Below, in pieces: positions 22,881 through 34,916 of a stretch of DNA of 64,000 nt. The stretch comes from Callorhinus ursinus (lineage: Eukaryota > Chordata > Mammalia > Carnivora > Otariidae): positions 34,920,548 to 34,984,547 of the forward strand of contig NW_020312817.1 of NCBI RefSeq assembly GCF_003265705.1. The letters run 5' to 3'. How positions within the stretch are numbered: the stretch's first letter is position 1; the number at the start of each line of letters is the position of its first letter. Under the pieces are notes generated by a model. That model made no database searches. It was not told the origin of the DNA and was given only the letters and a program-made list of their open reading frames with translations. Both the position numbers and the translations under genes were made by a program.

Positions 22881-24747
22881 CTGAAATTAAATGTACAAAA
22901 AGGTGAGGCAATTAAAGGAAAGATAAAAAGGGAGATGAGAAACCATAGAGGAGAGGGAAGAGCAGGAACCAGAGACAAGATAATTTTGTCAATGGATATT
23001 AAATTTAAGTCTGGGCTCCCTGACAGGCAAAGCAAAAAGGGAAACAAAATGGGTTACATCACTCTTATTGTCTGAAAAAAAAAAAAAAGGAGCAATATCA
23101 GCTCATGAGGAAACGTAATGTCTTTCCTCAGGCTAAAAGCTAAGTGAAATTTCTCAGATCTTTAAAAGGCAGGACTCTGAGAAACATAATAGATAACGTC
23201 TTCACTTGAGTTTTCAGAAGATACAAAAAATGTGGGGGGTTTTCCTATCTCTTATGTTTCCTTTGTAAGAAATTTGGGACTATACTAATGAGCTCAATGA
23301 AGGCATTTTTATAAGGAGCTAAATAATATATTCTAAATGTATTAATTTCCAGTGGTCTGATTAATAAAGGGGTAATTCTTGAGAAGTTTTCAACTGCCCA
23401 GAGCTGTTATGACGCCTTTACGTGTGGCTCCCCTAGCAGCTTCTGACAGCCTTAGGGAAAAGGTAAGGATGCTGTAGAAACTAGGCTGTGGTAGGGGGTA
23501 GAGGAAGGATGGCTGGGAACAGCTACATTCCACTTCCCACGCGACCTTGCTCCCTGCGAGCCAGAATCAGACTGTTGGAATTACCCACCCTGCCTAGAAG
23601 GTACTTCCCAGCCACATCCCCAGGAAAAGGGTAAAGGAAAACAGTGTGTCACCAAAGGCCCACCCCAGAGTAGGATCTTGGGAATGGCTTGAGACCCTGC
23701 CTGACCATGTGTATCATCCTTTAATGAGTGCTACATTTGGGGATTAGTTTGCCGCTCTTTAAAGGCAGAGAACAAATAATTAGATGACTCAAAAAAGAGT
23801 TTCCCTTTTTTGGTTTTATTTGGGTCTTCTTCTTCTTTTTTTTAACCAACTCCCTAAATGGGTGGGAGACTAAAACAAACAAAAAATAAACCATAGATTA
23901 AACAGCCCCTCCCCTCCCCTGGGCTGCACAACATCAGGAGAGGAAACTGTGGCCTGGGGCTTTGAAGGCTGGCTGATTAGCACACATGTCCCCCCGCCCT
24001 ACCCATCGCCCCCATCTCCGATGCACCAGTCCTTGTGCTTGGTGGCTAACAGTGACAAAACCAAGATGAATCACCGTATGTCAAGATTCATAGATTATCG
24101 AAAGACTAAGTAGCAGATCTAGGATGGGAGGTGGAAGCCAAGGGTAAAACTCTCTGACCTAGGCTTTGCTCTTCTGTTTTTAGATGGTGGCAGCTTTGAT
24201 TTCCTTCCTGCTGGCCCAAAGAGGATGGCTGGAGCAAGCAGAGCTAATCTAGGTACAGGTGGAAGGGCTGCTTGAGCCATCAGGAAGCCTCCCCACCACT
24301 CCCTCCCCTCTCCCCGCTGGAGGGTGGGGAGAGAGAGGGACAGCCTGGGAGAAGTCTCTCCCTCCTTCCGTGAGAGGAGGTCAACTGGTTGTGCTGGCCT
24401 TGCTTCCTAAAGGGCTTGCTCTCAGGTCAATGGATACTGCCCTTAGTGCTAGAATGTGTATCCTGGACTCATTTCCAACTCTCTGGCAGGCCAGCAGTGT
24501 TGATCCAGGCTCTCCCCTTCACTCGGGATTAGAGGGAGGGGGGTTAGTTGGGGTCATTTTTGGCTACCCAGCATCTGAACTCCTCTCCCAAGCTCAGGAC
24601 ATTTACTACCTCATGAATCTTAGTACCTTAAGAAAGAGCCCCAAAGGCCAGATGCTTCCTTCTCTAGTCTCCTTTGGACATGGACCCACAGCGGGACTTG
24701 GTCAAACAGGTGTACCTACTTCAGATGGAATCAGATGTTAACTGGCA
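22881..24747. other. Unique intergenic DNA, nothing recognised
   Basis: A 14-A run near 23075. The 160-codon plus frame at 24259-24741 has no recognisable features and is treated as chance. Confidence 0.5.
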
Positions 24748-24959
24748 CTGGGGCACCTGGGTGGCTCAGCTGGTTAAACATCTGCCTTCGGCACAGGTCA
24801 CGATCCCAGGGTCCTAATATCCAGCCTGTGGCAGGCTCCCTGCTCAGCCAGGAGTCTGCTTCCCCCTCTACCTTTGCCCGACACCGCCCCCCCGCCCAAC
24901 CTCTGCTTATGCACACACACTCTCTCTCAAATAAATAAATAAAATCTTAAAAAAAAAAA
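24748..24959 (+). repeat. CAN SINE, left member of a tandem pair
   Basis: GGGGCACCTGGGTGGCTCAG head. The body is diverged (CCGCCCCCCCGCCCAACC) and it has an AAATAAATAAATAAAATCTT tail. The next SINE begins within or just after its A-rich tail. Confidence 0.88.
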
Positions 24960-24966
24960 TAGAAGA

Positions 24967-25160
24967 GGGGCGCCTGGGTGGCTCAGTTGGTTAAGTGACT
25001 GCCTTCGGCTCAGGTCATGATCCTGGAGTCCCGGGATCGAGTCCCACATCGGGCTCCCTGCTCAGCAGGGAGTCGGCTTCTCCCTCTGACCCTCTTCCCT
25101 CTCATGCTCTCTCTCTCTCATTCTCTCTCTCAAATAAAGAAATGAAATCTTTTAAAAAAA
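24967..25160 (+). repeat. CAN SINE, right member of a tandem pair
   Basis: GGGGCGCCTGGGTGGCTCAG head with a CTCTGACCCTCTTCCC body. AAAATAGAAG before and after suggests insertion into the A tail of the preceding SINE. A short GAA run follows. Confidence 0.9.
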
Positions 25161-26538
25161 ATAGAAGAAGAAGAAGGAGTTACTGGTACCAACAAACAGG
25201 GACAGGGGAGAATCCTTTCTGGGGGATGTTGCAGGGCAACAAAAATATCCAGGCTCCCAGGGCAGTGGTGCCAGTGGTGGTGTCCAGTGTCCAGGGCTGA
25301 AGGTGGTAGCAGTGCGAGATGGTGGGGAACCACTGGGCAGCAGCTGCCGTGGTATCCTCTCCTCTCCCTTTCTATGTTGTGACTGTGCCTGTGGCCACGG
25401 GTATGATCCTGAGTTCTGGGCCCTGTGTTTTCTGAGCCTGTTTCTCCGGCCTTCTCTGTGATTCCGTGAGTTACTCGATAGCCTTTCAACAAATTCCTTT
25501 TCTGCTTAGATCAGAGTTGGTTTCTGTTGCTTGCAACTGAGAACCCTGACTCTGTCCAACTACAACTGGTTTCAGTCAATCGTTTGCAGATGCTTTTTTT
25601 TCCCCTCTCACTGCCTGCATTCTTCATGTCTCTGCCCTCCTGGCAATTCCACAAGTAATCCAGAAAAGGAGGAATAAGCATGCAGAGAATCTGACCACAG
25701 CTGGGAAGTAAGCCAAGAGAACTCTGAAGAACGTGAATATTAGATCTCTCATTTTGTCAGGTGGGGTGGATGCAGGATTAAGGAGACAGAAAGCTGTAGG
25801 CTGTCCATCATATTTTATTTTTCAACTGAATTTGGTTTTACAGTGATTACCCATGGCACTTTAAAATCCCATGAGGGTATGGACAAAGTCTGTCTTGTTT
25901 TCTCTAGTACCTAGGTCATACTGGATACTTAGTAAATAGTAGCAAAGGGGTAATGATAGAAGTCTCAGGAAGATAATTCAAGGAAGAGAAGCTTAATATA
26001 TCCTTAATGCCTCTTTAAAAAAAAAAGAATTGTCTCAATGCTGTGGGAGCTGAAGATTAAGGTCTGTGAGTCGAGCCAACAGTGCAGATATTTGGTTGTG
26101 TTGACTGAAGAGCAGGAGCCTGGAGCTTTAGCCATCAGACTGCCAAAGACAGAGACAACACACTCCCAGGCAAGGAGAGCCTGACTTGGGTCTAGCCCAG
26201 ATAGAATGCCGGTCTGTTTCTTCTTTGGAAGGGGGCCTGCAAAGCTGAACTGAGATGGTTCTCCGAAAAGCATTCTGAATCGACTTCAAATGTATTGACA
26301 GTACTTGGTTGAAACCCCAGAATGGGGTGGGGGGTGGGTAGAGTTAGTTTGAATCTAGAAAACCAAGGGCAGGTTTCCCTATCAGCTACCTTAACTGTGT
26401 AAGAACCTCAGTCCATCCTGTTGTAGTAAGCTGGTTTTAAGTGACACTGACATTTGGATTTGGATCCGCAGGATGCGTTTGCTACAAACTGACTCTGATT
26501 CTAATTCTTGTTTGTGACATTAACCAATGAAATCTTAC
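25161..26538. other. Unique intergenic DNA, nothing recognised
   Basis: Short GAA run after the SINE; otherwise nothing seen. Confidence 0.5.
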
Positions 26539-26753
26539 CTTGGGTAAGTCTCTTTTTATTTATTTATATGACAGAGAGAGACACAGCGAGAGAGGAAACA
26601 CCGGCAGGGGGAGTGGGAGAGGGAGAAGCAGGCTTCCTCCTGAGCAGGGAGCCCGATGCAGGGCTCGATCCCAGGACCCTGGGATCATGACCTGAGCTGA
26701 AGGCAAACGCTTAACGACTGAGCCACCCAGGCGCCCCCTTAGGTAAGTCTCTT
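26539..26753 (-). repeat. CAN SINE with 16-bp target-site duplication
   Basis: SINE 26555-26737, reversed. CTTGGGTAAGTCTCTT and CTTAGGTAAGTCTCTT (one mismatch) flank it. Confidence 0.92.
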
Positions 26754-29641
26754 AACTAACTTGGTCTAAGCTTTCATTTCCCAATTTCAAAATCCCTGGT
26801 TTTAAAACAGAGGGTTTGGACCATCTTGTTCACCCATTTCCTCTCTAACATGTGACCTTTCTATTATTTTCCTTAAGGACAAGAATCATGTATTCTTCTT
26901 CAATATGCCCTTCCGTCCAAGTACAAAGCTGGACAGAGCAGGCACAGACAGCCGGCAGTATGGCTGTGTTCCAGAAAGGCCTAGGCCAAGACTCCTCTAA
27001 GAACTTTCTCGAGCCGGGGCCTAGGGCCAGCAGTGATAAAGTTAGAAGAGGAAGAGCCCTGGTATCCTTTGATCTGTAACTGGTACCAGAAGCAGCCTTC
27101 TAAACTGCTGGAAGTGCTTAGGTTTGCTGCTGGAGCTGGACTTCCAAGGCCCCCACTTCGAGGCCGGCTCATCTTTAAATTCACATTGAACAGTAGTAGA
27201 TGGTTAAAGCCAACACTTGCAATATGGTCTGGGGCTGGTGGAGGAGAGAACGGTGAAATATCATACACCTGTATATATCTGTTAAAGCTGAGCTCTAGAA
27301 CTTGGTTTTAACATGCAGAATCCGTGGCGACCCTGTCTGCCCGGCGAGGGTGCTGCGATGCTTTCCATCCTGGGCTTAGAATGGTAAGTCATAAGCGACA
27401 GCAGACAGGATGGTCATCTTATTTCCTCTGCTTCCTTCTGGGGAACAGGCGAGCGGACTGCAGAGAAAAGAGAGAGGGGGAGGAAAACAAGTAAATCCCA
27501 GCATGCGAAGCAGGGAGGAGAGTGAATGGCAACAGGCATGGGAGCTCAGCTGCCAGAAAAGTCTGATGCTCTGCATTGCTCTGAGGAGAGGAGGCAAGTC
27601 TTCCCGAATCCAGGCGCCCCAACATGATTGTGAAAGCCACACCCATGGGCCCACAGACAGCCAACACTGCTGTAGAACCAGTGAGACACCTTGGGAAGCT
27701 GCTCAAGTTTCTGTAGACATCTCTGTAAAAGCTGCCCTTTGTCCCAGGGGGGTGCTTGGAACCCCAGTGGGAGGTGACCCCAGAGCTGCCACCCAGAGCT
27801 GAAAATCCTTTTTTTTTTTTTAAGGCAAAGTTAATTTCAGAAATTTTGTTCTCAATTTTGTTCTAGGGCTCAGAGCCAATTCCTTCGTTCCCAGTGGCGG
27901 CCAGCAGGGCAGACTGAGCAGGCGCAGAGAGCTTTGATGTCAACAGAGGTAGGCAGGGCAGGCCCCAGTGGAAAACTGTGAAGTCAGCAGAGTTATCTCC
28001 GGCACTCCTCCCTTCCCCCTTGCTTCCCCTTTCTCCACCCATTTCCCCCACTCGGCTTCCAGCTTCTCATTTCCCAGGGGACCCTGGAACATACGAAAAC
28101 CCACCCCTCCAAAGATATGAGGGGGCCAGCTCATGGCTCCAGCTATCAAAGTCTGCTGTTTTCTCCCCACGTCTAAAACAAACAAAGGCGTGCATTCCAT
28201 ACATTTCCTAAGGAAAGAGCGAATACAGAAACCTCGGCCTTTGCGCACTCTTGGTGAAACCCCAAGAGCCTGGGGCCTCAAGTTTGAAGCTGTCTTCTTG
28301 CCTCCTGGGGCTTTAAAAGGAATCAAGAGTGCCTCAAACCAATACATCTGCTTGGTTTATGGCTCAAATTTAAACCACAAATTATAAAATGATAAATCGC
28401 TGTTCGAATCTCTTCCAGGAAAGACTATGTTGTCAAGATTAAGTTACAGCCTCATGGCCCTATGAGTGAGCCTCGCTGCTGACTAACTCTCTCACTCATT
28501 TTCCTGCTGGAGATGTTTTTTCTTCGTGAACTTTCACTGTTTCTGAATACTTTAAACAAAGAAAATGACCGAAGGCAGGAAAAACATCGGGGACTTCTTA
28601 ACCGATGGAGCCTTTTACAGGCTTTATTATGTAACGGCTGCTTTCGTTTTGTGAGCACCAAAGGAAGTTGAAGAAATCTCTTTCTTCTTGAGCATTTAAC
28701 TGCCAAAGAACAGTGAGACATGGCTTCACGTGGGCAGCAACGCTCACTTTAAAACTCCAGTTGGAACGCGGAGTGTGTGGTAAAACAAAGCTGCCTTAAG
28801 GAATCTGGGTCTTAAAGTGTTCAGTGATTTGGGCAGGATTGCAGCATGAATTACTGTATTTCGTCCCTACGGAAATCAATTCTTTGGAATTCCCTTACGG
28901 GGCCTGGTCTAGCGACAGAGGAGTGTGACAAATAATGGGGCCCCATGCATGCTTTCCCATAAGGATGCTTCTCTCCGCCAGAGCTTTGGCAGGCGGAAGG
29001 AGGAGAGATGAGATCCTTGATCTAGGCGCCTACCTTGCCTGCCTGTGGGTCTGTCACGCTGACCTCAGTTTGATGACCTGAGGCTGCAGGAAGCAACTCG
29101 AGCACCCACCGTTGTTTCTCCAGCCCAGTGCCTTGGTTATACAACCCCGACCCGGTTTCTCCAAGGCCACTCAAGTCCTGAGGACCATCAGACCGTGAGT
29201 CAGAATCACTGCACCATTTCCTCCTAAGCTCCTTCTGGTTTAGTTTACACCTCAGCCCCTTCGGTCTCTTTCTTGGGGTCCCCAGGCCCTGCATGGCAGC
29301 TTTTGTCTCTCTCTTCCTTCGGGGCCCTGGGTCCTCGCGGCGGTTTTCGCTTTCCGACATAATTCCACGGGATTGCCCGCGCCAGCCCCTGCAGGCCCTG
29401 CCCCAGCTCCTCTTGTCTCTGCTTTTCCTGAAGTCGGCCTGCTGCCTTTATTGCTGCTTTTTCTGGGACACTTCAAGTTGTGGAAAGAGGTGGTTTTTTT
29501 TTTTCCCCCTGTGATTATAGCTCTTTCTTCCAATTTTGACTAGTCTGGCGTCTCTCTGATTATAGCTCATTAGGACTCCTGAAGTTAGAAGGCACTGTTT
29601 TTTTATGCTGCCTTGTTTTTATTTTTTAAAATAACATGCAT
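26754..29641. other. Repeat-poor unique block
   Basis: Nearly 2.9 kb with no SINE, L1, MIR or L2 that I can see, unlike its surroundings, with moderate GC. Many overlapping frames on both strands, none convincing. A candidate for conserved noncoding DNA. Confidence 0.5.
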
Positions 29642-29885
29642 TATAACTTATTTTTTGGTTTTTTTGGCTTGGTTTTTTTTTTTTTGAAAGATTTTATTTA
29701 TTTGACAGAGAGATACAGCGAGAGAGGGAACACAAGCAGGGGGAGCGGGAGAGGGAGAACCAGGCTTCCCGCTGAGCAGGGAGCCTGATGCAGGGGCTCA
29801 ATCCCAGGACCCTGGGATCACGACCTGGGCCAAAGGCAGACGCTTAACTGACTGAGCCACCCAGGCGCCCCTATAACTTATTTTT
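29642..29885 (-). repeat. CAN SINE with 14-bp target-site duplication
   Basis: SINE 29656-29871; TATAACTTATTTTT at both ends. It closes a nearly 3-kb stretch without young repeats. Confidence 0.92.
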
Positions 29886-29899
29886 GCAGGGCAGTATAA

Positions 29900-30900
29900 A
29901 GATGAAAGCAATCATAGTGATGAGTCCCACAGTCCATACAACCCCAACAGCATTAAAAATAATAGTCATAAAAGTCGTGAATATGTGGGAAGAAAATAAA
30001 AACAATTTTAAAAAGGTATAAAAGGAAGAATAAAAACTTCCCATTCTGCCCGAGTCCCTCCCCCCAAATATAACCACTCTTACTATTTTTTTATTCTTGG
30101 TACTACATATTTATGTATGTCCTTTAACAAAATTTTATACAAAAGTGGTCTTACTATACTTATTCTGCATTTTGCTTTTTTTCACCCAAAATGCAACCTT
30201 AGAGATCTTTCCACATGTGCACTGCAGATATACTCCCTTCTTTTAATGTCTGCAGAGTCTTTGTTAGAAGAGAAAGTGCCTTCCAAATGAAAGGCACTCA
30301 ATTAATGTAATTCCTGCCCCCTTTCTGTCCCTTTACATCTTCTACTCCCTGAGGACAGAGTGACTTATCTGGCTAACAAGCTTGGAAGAACAACCTAGAC
30401 ATGCTGGGTTCAGCTCTGCCCTTTCTGCTTAGCACCAAGTTACCTGTAGGGAGTGTGCCTCTGCTGCCGTAGAAGTAGGCAGAACTAGGTGAACGGCTGC
30501 TCGATTCTGGGTTTCAGTGGTACGAAATGTCTCTCTCATTTAATGTGAGATTGCGTCTGGTACCTCATCCAACTTTGTCTTTTATCAGAGTTATTTAAGC
30601 TTTCATCTGCCAGTCCTTTGTTTTATTTTTCAATTCGTTCAGAACTAGAGCAGGGAAGAAGGCTGCCATTTGTTGGGCCTACCTAGGGTCCCCAAATATT
30701 GTTCCTTATTTAGATATATCAAAATGTATTTGATCAGTTTCCTAATGATGAATATTTAGGTGGTTCCAGTTGATGGCTTAAACAGGCAACACCTCAGCGA
30801 ACATCTTTATGCATATACCTGGGTGTACTTTTTGCAAGCACATCAATGGGTAAATTCCTTACACTATAAGTGCTGGGTCAACAGTATGTGCCATGGTGTC
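29900..30900. repeat. Ancient LINE-like fragments with a unique middle
   Basis: 29925-30245 (TCTTTCCACATGTGCACTGC) and 30690-30900 (GATGAATATTTAGGTGGTTC, AAGTGCTGGGTCAACAGTAT) look like two parts of one old L1 3' segment. 30246-30690 holds nothing I recognise. Confidence 0.45.
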
Positions 30901-30964
30901 CCAAATAAAGATGGGAGAAAAAGCCTCCCTGGAAAGGAGGTACCAAGATAATAAACTAATAATC

Positions 30965-31210
30965 ATAATGGCAACAAATAACATTGAGTTATTTCTTATT
31001 GTGTGTCAGATTCTGGGCTAAGCACTTCGTATATGCTAATGTTTTTTGATCCTCCTAACAACTTTCTGACCTAGTGACGATTATTCACTCCATTTTACAG
31101 TTGAAGATCCTGAGATCAAAACTGTTAAATGATTCACCCAAGGTCACAAAACTAATAACTGGTGGAGATGGAATCCAAGACCCTGTTTGTGTGATTGCAG
31201 AGCCTGAACC
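30965..31210 (+). repeat. MIR
   Basis: CAGATTCTGGGCTAAGCACT, CATTTTACAGTTGAAGATCC, CCCAAGGTCACAAAACTAAT in order. Confidence 0.8.
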
Positions 31211-31329
31211 TCTGACCACCTGACTAAAGGTGTTTGTTGCCTATGACATAGAGTGGGTGGTAGCCTGGTCAAGCACTTGAAAATGTGTGAGGACCATTGA
31301 TTCGGGGCTCAGCTCATACATGTATACAT

Positions 31330-31535
31330 ATATAGTAGAGGGACTAAGAGTACAGAATCTGCAGCCAGGCTCTGTGGGTTCAAATCCCAGCTTGGCCTCC
31401 AACCAGCTGTGTGATAAACATCTAGCTTTCCTCATCTGCAAAATGGAGATTTTTAAGAAAATTAAGTTATTCAACATTTGTCAAGCACTAAGAACACTGC
31501 CTGGTATAGAGTAAGGCCTTCATAATTGCTTAGGG
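31330..31535 (+). repeat. MIR
   Basis: GTGGGTTCAAATCCCAGCTT, CCAGCTGTGTGATAAACATC and TTCCTCATCTGCAAAATGGA are MIR core text. Confidence 0.8.
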
Positions 31536-31545
31536 TTTTTGTTTG

Positions 31546-32281
31546 GTTGTTTGTTTTTAATTTTTATTTTTTATTTAAATTTAATTAATTAACATACAAT
31601 GTATTATTGGTTTCAGAGGTAGAGTCAATGATTCATCAGTCTTTTTTTTTTTTTAAAGATTTTATTTATTCATGAGAGACAGAGAGAGAGAGAGAAGCAG
31701 AGGGAGAAGCAGGCTCCCAAGGAGCAGGGAGCCCGATGCGGGACTCGATCCCAGGACCCCGGGATCATGACCTGAGCCGAAGGCAGACGCTTAACCATCT
31801 GAGCCATCCAGGCGCCCAATGATTCATCAGTCTTATATAATACCCAGTGCTCATTGCATCACATGCCCTCCTTAATGTCCATCACCCAGTTACCCCACTC
31901 CCCTCCCCTCCAGCAACCCTCAGTTTGTTTCCTAAGATTAAAAGTCTCTTATGGTTTGTCTCCTTCTCTGATTTCATCTTGTTTTATTTTTTCCTCTCTC
32001 CCCCCTAGGATCCTCTGCTTTGTTTCTTAAATTCCCCATATGAGTGAGATCATACGACAATTGTCTTTCTCTGATTGACTTATTTCACTTAGCATAATAC
32101 CTTCTAGTTCCATCCACACCGTTGCAAAAGGCAAGATTTCATTTTTTTTGATGGCTGAGTAATATTCCATGGTATATATATACCACATCTTCTTTATCCA
32201 TTCATCTGTTGATGGACATTTGGGCTCTTTCCATAGTTTGGCTATTGTGGACATTGTTGCTATAAACATTGGGGTGCACAA
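31546..32281 (-). mobile_element. 5'-truncated carnivore L1, interrupted by a SINE
   Basis: The minus strand at 32281-32027 translates to the end of L1 ORF2 (KMWYIYTMEYYSAIKKNEIL, followed later by LSEISQSEKD), a hallmark of mammalian L1. The 3' UTR runs to a T-rich stretch near 31550. A SINE at 31644-31816 sits in the 3' UTR with its own duplication. The L1 is cut off at 32281. Confidence 0.88.
31626..31834 (-). repeat. CAN SINE in L1, 18-bp target-site duplication
   Basis: SINE 31644-31816; CAATGATTCATCAGTCTT is perfect on both sides. Inserted into the L1 3' UTR, so it is younger than that L1. Confidence 0.94.
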
Positions 32282-32691
32282 TTGTTTGTTAAATAAAATG
32301 CAAGTATATGTAATAAAAAGTGAAAGTCCCCCTTGTCCTTAAGCATCTGTCTCCACCTGACCCCATTCAATCCTACTTCTCTCTTTAGGGGTTAATTGTT
32401 AGTGTCCATTCTTCCAGACTTTGTTTTGTTTTGTTTTTCATATGTATTTATCTTTATACATACATAGTTTTATTTGTGTGCCTATGCTATTGGAAGAGTA
32501 CTTTACCATAGTGATTAATAAATGGACACTGGAACAAGACCATCTGAATTCAAATCCCAGCTCATCTACCTGCCAGCTGGATGACCTTAGACAAATTACA
32601 TAACCTCTCTGAGATTCAGTTATCTCCACAATACGGAAAAAGCCAGTACCTTCCTTGTATGGAGACGAGATGAATTAATATATACAAAGTG

Positions 32692-32885
32692 GTTTTTTTT
32701 TTAAAGATTTTATTTATTTGACAGAGAGAGACACAGCGCGAGAGGGAACACAAGCAGGGGAGGGGGAGAGGGAGAAGCAGGCTTCCCGCGGAGCAGGGAG
32801 CCCGATGCGGGGCTCGATCCCAGGACCCTGGGGTCATGACCTGAGCCGAAGGCAGATGCTTAACGACTGAGCCACCCAGGTGCCC
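32692..32885 (-). repeat. CAN SINE (younger) within a MIR
   Basis: T tail, AAAGATTTTATTTATTTGAC, GAGAGACACAGCGCGAGAGG, to CTGAGCCACCCAGGTGCCC. Sits next to an older SINE; both interrupt one MIR. Confidence 0.9.
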
Positions 32886-32896
32886 AATACTAAGGG

Positions 32897-33102
32897 TTTT
32901 TTTAAAGACTTATTTATTATCTATTTTAGAGAGAGTGTGTGTGTGCACAGGAGGGAGGGGCAGAGGGAGAGGGAGAGAGAGCTGAAGTAGACACCATGCT
33001 GAGGACAGAGCCCAATGTGGGGCTCAATCTCACGACCCTGAGATCACAACCTGAGCTGAAACAAAGAGTTGGACACAACCTACTGAGCCACCTAGGCGCA
33101 TC
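32897..33102 (-). repeat. CAN SINE (older) within a MIR
   Basis: T-run, AAAGACTTATTTATTATC, GA-rich body with AAACAAAGAGTTGGAC, to TGAGCCACCTAGGCGC. ATATACAAAG occurs left of the younger SINE and right of this one, so this copy probably landed first and was then hit in its tail. Confidence 0.85.
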
Positions 33103-33439
33103 TATATATACAAAGCTTTGAAAACAATGTCTGCTGCATAGAAACTCCTCAATAAGTGCTAGATCTCATAATTATTCCTACCTACGTTGTACTGGAGCTT
33201 CTCTCTCCCTTGACAATACATCTTAGGGGTTATCCCGCAGCAGTACATAGAGATATACCGCATTTTAAAGTCGGTTAGGACGGTGTTCCTTTGTACAACC
33301 ACCAGGTAGTATATTTAGATGTGTTCTAATTCAGGTTCTTTCTAGCATGCAGCCTTTTGTCATCGGAAAATACAGAGTCCTGGAGCCAACCAGCACTAGC
33401 TTCACCAGCCATCCGTATATTTTACTTCTTCTACTTAAC

Positions 33440-33670
33440 AAACATGTACAGTGCTTACTGCCTGTTACACAATGCCCTAATCACCTTCAAAATGGTAACT
33501 CATTTAATACTCATTAGGGTGCTTCTAAAGTAGGGGCTACTTAGTCCCCATCTTACAGATTGGGAAATCGAGGCACAAAGAGGTTAAGTCACTTACCCAA
33601 GACTGCAGGGCTAGGAAAAGAAGGGCTAGGACTCCAAGCCACACAGTCTGGCTCCCAAGTTCATACGCTT
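33440..33670 (+). repeat. MIR
   Basis: CCCATCTTACAGATTGGGAA, AGGCACAAAGAGGTTAAGTC, CACAGTCTGGCTCCCAAG follow the MIR consensus. Confidence 0.82.
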
Positions 33671-34678
33671 GACCTCTCTGTCCACACTCTGCACCTCTCG
33701 TCTCTGTTCTAAAATCCGCAGCACGACTTCAGCAAGACCCTGAGCCTCATCATGTCACATTTTCATCCATATTGTGAGTGGGAATCCAGCCTCTTCGGAA
33801 TATAATGAGGAGCATCCAAGTGCTCTAAAAGGACAACCTGATGGCTACATCAACGAAACTCCTTAAATTACCAGCAGCCGGCCTTACTAAGGACTGTTCA
33901 GACAATAGCCAGCCCCCGTTGAGAAAGCCCTTCAAGTGATGATACCAGCACTCGCCTTCAGAGGCCCCAGGTCTGGGCTCTCGACTCTGCCTCTCTGTGC
34001 CACGCTGGCCTGCTGAGCAAACTCACAATGCAGGTCAGCAGACAGCCTTAAAATAAACAAATATGTTTGTGTTGTGCCCAGTGATGGAACAGTGCGTATC
34101 CAATTAGGTAGTGCAAAACTCATGCAAATAATCTTTTCTTTTTCCGATTCCTGCTGCATATGAGTCTTTCACAACTGACTTGGCCAACTCAAATTCCTAA
34201 AATGCTGAGGTTCAGAAAGTCTGGTCAGAAGTTTGCTAGTAAAAAATGAAGTCCTGCCTCCTCTGTCCTCCATCACTGCCCCCATCCCTACCCTCAAGCT
34301 ACTTTAGCTTTCAGACATGTGGATACTATATGCCTTTTTCCTTAAAGATATGGGTGAGATATTTCTTTTGGAGTATGTCCAAACAATCTGGAAAACCCAT
34401 ACTTGATATTAGCTACAGGAAGCTTATTAAAAAAAAAAATACCCACGAGGAACAAGAAATAAAATTAGGGCAAACTATGGGCCTACCCTCTTTAGAAATC
34501 AGTATATCTTTCCAAATGGCAGATTTTCTAAAACTGAATGGGTTTTTTAAATTTTTTGGCTTTGTTAAGGAAAAAATATGTATACATACACTTGAAATTT
34601 AATATTCTGGAAAGTACTTATTTTAAAGATAACAGTTTAAGTTTTCATCTCAAAAGTTATTGCTCATTCTAACATACT
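33671..34678. other. Unique intergenic DNA, nothing recognised
   Basis: No gene or repeat recognised. Confidence 0.5.
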
Positions 34679-34916
34679 AAAACCTGCATTTTTGGGTGCC
34701 TGGGTGGCTCAGTTGGTTAAGCTACTGCCTTCGGCTCAGGTCATGATCCTGGAGTCCCAGGATCGTGTCCCGCATCGGGTTCCCTGCTCAGCAGGGAGTC
34801 TGCTTCTCCCTCTGACCTTCCTCTCTTCTCATGCTCTCTACCATTCTCTCTCTCTCTCTCTCTCTCTCTCAATAAATAAATAAAAATCTTTAAAAAAAAA
34901 TAAAAACCTGCATTTT
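34679..34916 (+). repeat. CAN SINE with 14-bp target-site duplication
   Basis: SINE 34693-34902; AAAACCTGCATTTT on both sides. It belongs to the CTCTGACC-body lineage and ends with a long CT run and an AATAAATAAATAAAAATC tail. Confidence 0.93.

Larger units (their letters stand above)
32505..33165 (+). repeat. MIR split by two SINEs
   Basis: Left part has the MIR core (CTGAATTCAAATCCCAGCTC, GACAAATTACATAACCTCTC). The right end (33103-33165) continues with CATAGAAACTCCTCAATAAG. The middle is SINE. Confidence 0.75.

Noticed and set aside
24259..24741. 160-codon plus-strand open frame
   Set aside because: No domain, signal or splice context; the frame ends inside unique DNA just before a SINE and has low-complexity composition. 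Chance frame.
27410..27802. 130-codon plus-strand frame with frames opposite
   Set aside because: Both strands are open over the same DNA and neither shows known motifs.
32027..32281. 84-codon minus-strand frame as a gene
   Set aside because: It is the C-terminal end of L1 ORF2 in a truncated insertion.
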